In this document: positions 5,930 through 10,731 of the stretch, piece after piece
How positions within the stretch are numbered: position 1 is the stretch's first letter
How the letters are laid out: each line of letters opens with the position of its first letter
From: CAZTPJ01 sp964614515
GTDB taxonomy: Bacteria; Planctomycetota; Phycisphaerae; Phycisphaerales; UBA1924
Assembly (NCBI GenBank): GCA_964614515.1
Contig: CAZTPJ010000105.1
Location: 1-10,731 of the forward strand
Direction: 5' to 3'
DNA length: 10,731 nt
Translations under genes and position numbers: made by a program
Notes under the pieces: model-generated
Databases searched by the model: none
What the model was told of the DNA's origin: nothing
The model's input: only the letters and a program-made list of their open reading frames with translations

Positions 5930-7090
5930 TTACGCGAACTTGCGCGTTATCGGAAATGGCGTGGGCGTGCCATCGAGCATGGCATCCACGGCCGCACGGG
6001 CGCTGCGGAAACCGATCGACATCCCGTGCCCCGTGAATCCGCCGCAGAACCAGACCGTGCCGTTTCGCCACGGCCCATCGACGGGTCCGATCAGCGGCAT
6101 GCCGTCGGGCGAGAAGCCCATCGTGCCGGCCCATCGCGCGAAGACGTGAAAGTCAACGCCGAGGATGCCGCGGGCGAAGCGCTCGATGTCGAGTTGCACG
6201 GCCTCGGTGACGCGATCTTCATAGCCGACTTCTTCATCGACGTGATTGCGGCGACATCCGCCGACGACGATCGTGCCGTCGGGCGTCTGACGGAAGTATT
6301 CTGAGCCGTGTCGGACGTAGTACGCGCGGTCGAGGCGGATGGGTTCGGCGGGTCGTAGCGCAAGCATCTGTCCGCGGCGCGGCGTGACGAGTTCGCGAAG
6401 GGATGGGATGAGGAGTTGGGCGAAGGCGTTGGTGCAGCAGAGGACTCGCTCGGCGAGAAACGTGGCGTCGCTGGTGCGGACTTCGACGCCGGTTCGTGAG
6501 CCTTCGATCCATGCGACTTCCTGGCCGGTGTGGATCGGTTCGGTGATCTTGCCGGCGAGCATGTGGATGAGTTGAATCGGTTGACACGTGCCATCGTGCG
6601 GATTGATGAGTCCGCCGAGGGGTCGCGGGTTGGCGCGGGTCCACACGGCGTCATCGCCGGATTCGATCCAGTCCACATCGAATCCATCGCGGCGCAGGAG
6701 TTCGACGGAGGTTGTGAGTTCCGCGCGTTCTTCCTCTTCCATCGCGAGCAGGCACGAGGGCATCGCACGATATCCGGGAAGGTCTGTGATGCCTTCGCGG
6801 CGCAAGTCGGCGAGGTTTTCTTCTGTCCATCGCCAGAGCGTGCGGACGGTGTCGCGTCCGAGGAGGCGCATGCCGGCGGCGTAGTTGTCGGCCGCGCCGC
6901 GCATGAGGAATCCGGCGTTGCGTCCGCTCGCGCCGCTGGCGAGTTCGCCGCGCTCGATCAGGCAGACCTTCAGGCCGCGGCGCTGGAGGGCGAGCGTGGC
7001 GGAAAGCCCGGCCACGCCGCCGCCGATCACGATCACATCGCTTTCGATCGTGCCCAGAGACTGCGTTCGTCGCCAGTGACTGACGGTCAT
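5930..7090 (-). CDS. DAO-family FAD-dependent oxidoreductase
   Basis: This 386-residue flavoprotein belongs to the D-amino-acid oxidase fold (PF01266). Seen: the FAD-binding VIVIGGGVAGLSATLAL (19-35), the ribose-contacting acidic residue in LIERG (44-48), and ASGASGRNAGFL (51-62), typical of the DadA/PuuB-like amine and amino-acid oxidases. The C-terminal FAD loop is ARWAGTMGFSPDGMPLIGP followed by FCGGFTGHGMSIGF. Such enzymes oxidise a C-N bond of an amino acid or secondary amine, reducing O2 or a quinone; the substrate cannot be read from sequence. It has no signal peptide or transmembrane helix. ATG 7090 is chosen because the fold starts shortly after it and a TACCAT box sits 6 nt upstream; the open frame continuing to 8218 runs antisense through the next gene and is spurious. 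It is divergent from the PLP enzyme gene. Confidence 0.9.
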   Translation of the reverse strand: MTVSHWRRTQSLGTIESDVIVIGGGVAGLSATLALQRRGLKVCLIERGELASGASGRNAGFLMRGAADNYAAGMRLLGRDTVRTLWRWTEENLADLRREGITDLPGYRAMPSCLLAMEEEERAELTTSVELLRRDGFDVDWIESGDDAVWTRANPRPLGGLINPHDGTCQPIQLIHMLAGKITEPIHTGQEVAWIEGSRTGVEVRTSDATFLAERVLCCTNAFAQLLIPSLRELVTPRRGQMLALRPAEPIRLDRAYYVRHGSEYFRQTPDGTIVVGGCRRNHVDEEVGYEDRVTEAVQLDIERFARGILGVDFHVFARWAGTMGFSPDGMPLIGPVDGPWRNGTVWFCGGFTGHGMSIGFRSARAAVDAMLDGTPTPFPITRKFA

Positions 7091-7138
7091 GGGCGGATGG
7101 TAGGGAGCGGGCGTGTGTGGCGGGCTACGGTATCGGCC
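7091..7138. promoter_or_regulatory. 48-bp divergent promoter region
   Basis: TACCAT on the minus strand (7102-7097) ends 6 nt before the oxidoreductase ATG, and TACGGT on the plus strand (7126-7131) ends 7 nt before the PLP enzyme ATG. No Shine-Dalgarno is seen for either. The -35 positions of the two promoters must overlap, so the two genes are probably under joint control. Confidence 0.5.
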
Positions 7139-8356
7139 ATGAGCGAGACGCGAGCAGCGCCGGCAGGTTCCGACCTGGCCCGGCATTGGATGCACGAGCC
7201 GGGTGTGTGTTTTCTGAATCATGGATCGTTCGGCGGGTGTCCGCGCGAGGTTCTGGCGGCGCAGGATCGTTATCGCGCGATGATGGAGTCCGAGCCGGTT
7301 CGGTTCTTCGTGGAACGCGCGATGGATCTGTTGGATGGGGCGCGGGCGAAGATCGCGGACATGATGCGGTGTGATGCGGCGGGGCTGGTCTTTGTGCCCA
7401 ATGCGACGACGGCCGTGGCGACCATTCTCGATTGTGCGGGCCTGAAGCCGGGCGATGAGGTGCTGGTGACATCGCAGGAGTATCCGGCGTGCAGGCACAA
7501 CGTGGCGCGGTGTTGTGATCGCGCGGGCGCTGGGGTGGTGACGGCCGTGATTCCGATGCCGGTGGTGGATGAGGAGCAGATTGTTTCGGCGATCATGGGT
7601 GCGGTGACGCCGCGGACGCGGATCGCGTTGATCAGCCACACGACGAGCACGGGCGCGATCGTGATGCCGATTGCACGGCTTGTGCGGGAACTTGCGGCGC
7701 GTGGCGTGGACACGATTGTCGATGGCGCTCATGGCGTGGGGTTTGTTCCGCTGGATGTGGCGGGGATCGGCGCGGCGTGGTATACGACGAATTGTCACAA
7801 GTGGCTGTGTGCGCCCAAGGGCGCGGCCGTGCTTCATGTGCGCGAGGACAAGCGTGAGGGGCTGCGGCCGTTGGTGCTGTCGAATTTCGCGCCGACGGGC
7901 ATCACCGGGCGCGGCAAGATGCAGGTTGAGTTTGATTATGTTGGAACGTCGGATGTGACGGCGTGGGTTGCGGCGGGCGATGCGGTGGAGATCGTGCCGC
8001 GGATCGTGGGGGTTGGATGGGATGAGATCATGCGGCGGAATCGTGCGCTGGCGATGGAAGGGCGGGATGTGATCCGTCGCGTGCTCGGCGCCGAAGTGAT
8101 CGTGCCTGATCGAATGTGCGGATCGATGGGGCTGATCCCGCTGCCACCTTCGAAGAGTGCCGTCGGAAAGCCGGTGCGATATCAGGATGCCTTGCAGGAT
8201 GTCCTTGTGGATCGGCATGGGATTCAGGTTCCGGTATATCGCATCGGCGGGGATGGGCCGCGTGTGGTGCGCATCAGCGCGCAGGTGTACAACGCGATCG
8301 GGCAGTATGAGTATCTTGCGGCGGCGCTGGCGGAGGAGTTGAAGCGCGGGGCATGA
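7139..8356 (+). CDS. class V aminotransferase fold PLP enzyme, isopenicillin N epimerase-like
   Basis: This 405-residue protein has the hallmarks of the isopenicillin-N-epimerase-like branch of class V PLP enzymes: FLNHGSFGGCPREVL (25-39), EPVRFF (52-57), FVPNATTAV (85-93, cofactor phosphate region), VTSQEYPA (110-117), DGAHGVG (195-201; Asp195 contacts the PLP ring nitrogen) and TTNCHKWLCAPKG (216-228; Lys221 as Schiff-base lysine). The C-terminus has VVRISAQVYN near the end, also typical. Branch members include epimerases, cysteine desulfurases and sulfoxide lyases, so the name gives the fold and not the reaction. No beta-lactam or ergothioneine gene is nearby. Pairing with a divergent amine-oxidase-type flavoenzyme suggests amino-acid metabolism. 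ATG 7139 follows the TACGGT box by 7 nt. Confidence 0.92.
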   Translation: MSETRAAPAGSDLARHWMHEPGVCFLNHGSFGGCPREVLAAQDRYRAMMESEPVRFFVERAMDLLDGARAKIADMMRCDAAGLVFVPNATTAVATILDCAGLKPGDEVLVTSQEYPACRHNVARCCDRAGAGVVTAVIPMPVVDEEQIVSAIMGAVTPRTRIALISHTTSTGAIVMPIARLVRELAARGVDTIVDGAHGVGFVPLDVAGIGAAWYTTNCHKWLCAPKGAAVLHVREDKREGLRPLVLSNFAPTGITGRGKMQVEFDYVGTSDVTAWVAAGDAVEIVPRIVGVGWDEIMRRNRALAMEGRDVIRRVLGAEVIVPDRMCGSMGLIPLPPSKSAVGKPVRYQDALQDVLVDRHGIQVPVYRIGGDGPRVVRISAQVYNAIGQYEYLAAALAEELKRGA

Positions 8357-8443
8357 TGCGCGGGCGGCGGATGCAGGGCAACCGCAGGATTTCTTGCCGC
8401 GTCATCGCTTGATGATGTCATCGCGCGGTGTGTACGCAAGGGA

Positions 8444-8473
8444 GGCGGGCGGGACGCCCGCCCCACTGGATCC
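8444..8473 (+). repeat. single hairpin repeat copy upstream of purC
   Basis: GGCGGGCG (8444-8451) and CGCCCGCC (8455-8462) pair around a GGA triloop and are followed by CCACTGGATCC. It is the same architecture as the repeats before atpG and pyrF, in the same orientation, with a stem of different sequence. The rest of 8357-8511 shows no gene. Confidence 0.8.
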
Positions 8474-8511
8474 AAGAGATGGCGCTGGCCGTGCGGCGCC
8501 TGGAGGGTCCG

Positions 8512-8517
8512 TATACT
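8512..8517 (+). promoter_or_regulatory. -10 box TATACT of purC
   Basis: TATACT is the closest match to a standard -10 in the window. It ends 14 nt before ATG 8532 and 5 nt before an in-frame GTG at 8523. By analogy with the other genes here, the GTG could be the true first codon of a leaderless message. Confidence 0.55.
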
Positions 8518-8531
8518 GCGCCGTGAACGCC

Positions 8532-9494
8532 ATGACTTCATCGACGGGCGAGGCCGCGCTGACCCGGACGCATCTGAATCTTCCCGGCGCGCGGCGCGGG
8601 AAGGTTCGCGATCTGTACCGGATTCCGGGCGGGAGCGCGGGAGAGCCGGATCGCGTGCTGATGATCGCGACGGATCGCATCTCGGCGTTTGATGTCGTTT
8701 TGCCGACGCCGATTCCGGGCAAGGGGCGCATTCTGGGCACGATGTCCGCGTGGTGGCTGCGATGGATCGAGTCGCACGGCCTCGCCCGCACGCATCTGCT
8801 TTCGACGGATCCGGCGGATATTCCCGACGTGGCCTTCAGCCCCGGGTGTACACCGCGAGAGGCGCTGGCGGGGCGAGTGCTGATCGGTCGCATTTGCAAC
8901 GTGATCAAGGTTGAGTGCGTGGTGCGGGGCTATCTTGAGGGTTCGGGATGGAAGGAGTATCAGGAGCGCGGGTCGGTGTGCGGGATCGCGCTGCCGCGCG
9001 GGCTGGTGCAATGCTCACGTTTGCCGGAACCGATTTTTACGCCGACAACCAAGGCCGAACCGCCCGCGCACGATACGGCCGTGACGTTTGAGGAAGCGTG
9101 CGAGATCGCCGGGCGCGGCATGATGGAACGATTGCGGGCGACATCGCTGGCGATCTATCACGCGGCGGCGGCGCATGCGCTGTCGCGCGGGATCATCATC
9201 GCGGATTGTAAATTTGAATTTGGGTTGCCGGTGGGTGAGCGTGATCCCGAGCCCATCCTGATCGATGAGGCCCTCACGCCGGATGCCTCGCGATTCTGGC
9301 CGGCGGACAAGTACGAACCCGGCCATGCGCAGCCGAGTTATGACAAACAGTTCGTCCGCGAATACCTCGAAGGCATCGTCGCCCGCGGGGGGTGGAACAA
9401 GTCGGCGCCCGGACCGGAACTGCCGCGAGAAATCGTGGAGGCGACGGTGGAGCGGTATCGCACTGCGCTCACGGTCTTGACTGGTTCGATCTGA
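8532..9494 (+). CDS. purC: SAICAR synthetase
   Basis: This 320-residue enzyme joins CAIR and L-aspartate with ATP to make SAICAR in purine biosynthesis. Seen: RRGKVRDLY (21-29, ATP loop), ATDRISAFDVVLPTPIPGKG (46-65), VECVVRGYLEGSGWKEY (127-143), IFTPTTKAE (168-176), GIIIADCKFEFG (220-231), DEALTPDASRFWP (245-257) and PSYDKQFVREYL (268-279). The length fits the longer SAICAR synthetases seen in yeast Ade1 and many bacteria, rather than the 240-residue short type. The start is ATG 8532 or the in-frame GTG 8523, which would add three residues. The stop lies 24 bp from the end of the convergent galE, with no hairpin between them. Confidence 0.96.
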   Translation: MTSSTGEAALTRTHLNLPGARRGKVRDLYRIPGGSAGEPDRVLMIATDRISAFDVVLPTPIPGKGRILGTMSAWWLRWIESHGLARTHLLSTDPADIPDVAFSPGCTPREALAGRVLIGRICNVIKVECVVRGYLEGSGWKEYQERGSVCGIALPRGLVQCSRLPEPIFTPTTKAEPPAHDTAVTFEEACEIAGRGMMERLRATSLAIYHAAAAHALSRGIIIADCKFEFGLPVGERDPEPILIDEALTPDASRFWPADKYEPGHAQPSYDKQFVREYLEGIVARGGWNKSAPGPELPREIVEATVERYRTALTVLTGSI

Positions 9495-9518
9495 TCGCTC
9501 GCCTGGCCGTGGATGATC

Positions 9519-10643
9519 TTATAACTTATAATATCCCTGCGGGTTCTGCTGCATCCACTTCCACGCGGATTCGATGATTTTGCGGAGGTCGGTGTGCCGG
9601 GCCTGCCAGTTCAATGCGGAGCGTATCTTTGCGGGATTGGCGTACAGCGTCGGCGGGTCGCCGGGGCGGCGGGGGCCATCGCGGGTGGGGATGGGTCTGC
9701 CGGTGACATCGCGTGCGGCCGCGATGACTTCCAAGACCGAGTAGCCGCGACCGATGCCGAGGTTGTATGCCTGGCCGGGCGCGGCGGAGGGTTGGTCGAG
9801 AGGCGCAGATGTGCCACTGGCACGCGAGCCGCCAGTGGCACGGCCGTCAGCGTCGCGCTTCCCCAGCGAGTTCAGCACGACGACATGCGCATCGATCAAG
9901 TCCTCGACATGGACATAGTCGCGGATGCACGTTCCATCCGGCGTGGGATAATCACGGCCGAAGATGGTGATCGCATCGCGACGGCCGGCCGCGGCCTGAA
10001 GCACGAGCGGAATCAGATGCGTCTCGGGCTTGTGATCTTCGCCGAGCACGCCCGTCGTGTCGCTGCCGGCGACGTTGAAGTATCGCAGATTCGCATACGC
10101 GAACTCGCGCCCCTGCATTCGCATCATCTGCGCGACGTCCGCGAGGATGTGTTCGACGTGGAGTTTGCTGCGCCCGTACGGATTGATGGGGCTTTGCGGG
10201 CACGTCTCGGCGATGGGGATGTGCTTCGGCGGCGGCTCGCCATACGTTGCGCAGGTGGATGAAAAGATGAACCGCGTCAGCGGCGCACCCGCGCGGGATG
10301 CCGCCTCGACAGACTCCAGCAGCGAGAGCGCCGCGGCCGTGTTGTTGCGGTAATACCGCAGCGGCTGCTCCACGCTTTCGCCGACATAGGCCAGCGCGGC
10401 GAAGTGCATCACGGCCTCAACCTCATGCTCCACCAACGCACGCTCAACCACCGCGCGATCCGCGATGTCCGACTTGACGAACGTCAGCGGTCCACCGCCA
10501 TCCCGCCAGCCCAGCCGCCGCATCGCTTCCGCGTGTCCGCGCGAGAGATTGTCGATGCACACGACGCGATGCCCATCGCGCAGCATCCGCTGCACCGCAT
10601 GAGACCCGATATACCCCGCGCCGCCGGTGATGAGGATGTTCAT
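9519..10643 (-). CDS. galE: UDP-glucose 4-epimerase
   Basis: This 374-residue short-chain dehydrogenase-type epimerase interconverts UDP-glucose and UDP-galactose, supplying galactosyl units for polysaccharide. Seen: NAD-binding ITGGAGYIGSH (5-15), the IDNLSRG nucleotide loop (30-36), SDIAD (58-62), VMHFAALAYVGES (78-90), FSSTCATYGEP (127-137), catalytic Tyr156 and Lys160 in NPYGRSK, YFNVAGS (188-194), GTCIRDYVHVEDL (237-249) and YNLGIGRGYSVLEV (293-306). Most GalE proteins have about 330-340 residues; the surplus is concentrated at residues about 262-289, a Gly/Ser/Ala/Pro-rich stretch whose DNA is a hairpin repeat. It sits in a surface region between the DYVHVEDL helix and YNLG, so function may survive. 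ATG 10643 begins directly at the NAD-binding strand; an upstream in-frame ATG at 10667 is less likely. Confidence 0.96.
   Translation of the reverse strand: MNILITGGAGYIGSHAVQRMLRDGHRVVCIDNLSRGHAEAMRRLGWRDGGGPLTFVKSDIADRAVVERALVEHEVEAVMHFAALAYVGESVEQPLRYYRNNTAAALSLLESVEAASRAGAPLTRFIFSSTCATYGEPPPKHIPIAETCPQSPINPYGRSKLHVEHILADVAQMMRMQGREFAYANLRYFNVAGSDTTGVLGEDHKPETHLIPLVLQAAAGRRDAITIFGRDYPTPDGTCIRDYVHVEDLIDAHVVVLNSLGKRDADGRATGGSRASGTSAPLDQPSAAPGQAYNLGIGRGYSVLEVIAAARDVTGRPIPTRDGPRRPGDPPTLYANPAKIRSALNWQARHTDLRKIIESAWKWMQQNPQGYYKL
9811..9841. repeat. 11-bp-arm hairpin inside galE
   Basis: GTGCCACTGGC (9811-9821) and GCCAGTGGCAC (9831-9841) are perfect reverse complements with a 9-nt loop. In galE it encodes part of the extra segment. 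Eighteen bases are shared exactly, in reverse complement, with 5625-5642. Confidence 0.85.
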
Positions 10644-10650
10644 TGGACGA

Positions 10651-10656
10651 AGGGTA
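10651..10656 (-). promoter_or_regulatory. -10-like box TACCCT of galE
   Basis: Read on the minus strand, TACCCT ends 7 nt before ATG 10643 with no Shine-Dalgarno between. This also argues against the ATG at 10667, which would lie upstream of the box. Confidence 0.45.
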
Positions 10657-10662
10657 TGGCGG

Positions 10663-10731
10663 GGCATGCCAGAGCATCTCCACCACGGCCGAGCGGGTGA
10701 AGTATTCGGCCTTTGGCGTGCCGTATTTGAT
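10663..10731 (+). other. possible fragment of an RHS-type protein, cut by the window edge
   Basis: One plus-strand frame, starting at CAG 10670, reads QSISTTAERVKYSAFGVPYL and stays open to the window end. The pattern ERVKYSAxGVP resembles the repeat-end motif of RHS or YD-repeat surface proteins seen in planctomycetes. No start is evident because galE begins just upstream on the other strand. It may be a remnant, a start that lies elsewhere, or chance. Confidence 0.22.

Noticed and set aside
5340..6149. 269-residue plus-strand open frame across the repeat island
   Set aside because: Its residues are translated hairpins (repeated YRRDARTTE-like blocks) and its end is antisense to the oxidoreductase gene.
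5930..8218. 762-residue minus-strand open frame
   Set aside because: Only the part from 7090 downward has the FAD fold. The rest is antisense to the clearly real PLP enzyme and is rich in Arg/His as expected for a shadow frame in GC-rich DNA.
8394..8522. N-terminal extension of PurC
   Set aside because: It runs through a repeat copy and the TATACT promoter box, and SAICAR synthetases start near the GKVRDLY loop.
9495..9518. Terminator between purC and galE
   Set aside because: The 24-bp gap has no stem-loop or T-run; the nearby AT-rich bases are the last codons of galE.

Overview
The window is GC-rich bacterial DNA, probably chromosomal. Gene style and repeat content suggest a planctomycete, perhaps of the Phycisphaerae, but this is inference: no rRNA or other taxonomic marker is present. 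Most genes are ordinary housekeeping genes. The unusual part is what lies between them: many short, strong stem-loop repeats, and start codons that nearly all sit just downstream of a TACNNT (-10-like) box with no Shine-Dalgarno sequence.

Layout, left to right. 1-187: repeats, then a core promoter. 188-1078 (+): atpG, the F1 ATPase gamma subunit. 1079-1239: a perfect 20-bp palindrome and a leader with a Shine-Dalgarno. 1240-2361 (+): a PilT-type retraction ATPase. 2362-2517: two triloop hairpins between convergent genes. 3474-2518 (-): an unrecognised 318-aa protein with two CxxCG motifs and an apparent internal duplication. 3855-3499 (-): a DUF971/GBBH-like N-terminal domain protein, probably first gene of an operon with the previous one. 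3856-4194: a tandem array of GC-rich hairpin repeats. 4195-5064 (+): pyrF, type 2 OMP decarboxylase, with a very G-rich, atypical stretch near its C-terminus. 5065-5929: an 865-bp island with no credible gene and about twelve inverted repeats of several families. 7090-5930 (-): a DAO-family FAD oxidoreductase. 7139-8356 (+): a PLP enzyme of the isopenicillin-N-epimerase-like class V family, divergent from the oxidoreductase across only 48 bp. 8357-8531: one more repeat copy and a TATACT box. 8532-9494 (+): purC. 10643-9519 (-): galE, UDP-glucose 4-epimerase, carrying an extra segment that coincides with a perfect 11-bp-arm hairpin related to one in the island. 10644-10731: the galE promoter; antisense to it is a possible fragment of an RHS-type protein.

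The genes do not form one pathway. pyrF and purC serve pyrimidine and purine synthesis, galE nucleotide-sugar supply, atpG energy and pilT surface motility; the oxidoreductase and PLP enzyme look like a small amine or amino-acid module of unknown substrate. I see no tRNA, rRNA, CRISPR array, transposase or phage gene. The points most worth checking are the predicted leaderless transcription, the repeat family that sits in the same orientation upstream of three promoters, the repeat-derived insertion in galE, and the damaged-looking G-rich block of pyrF.
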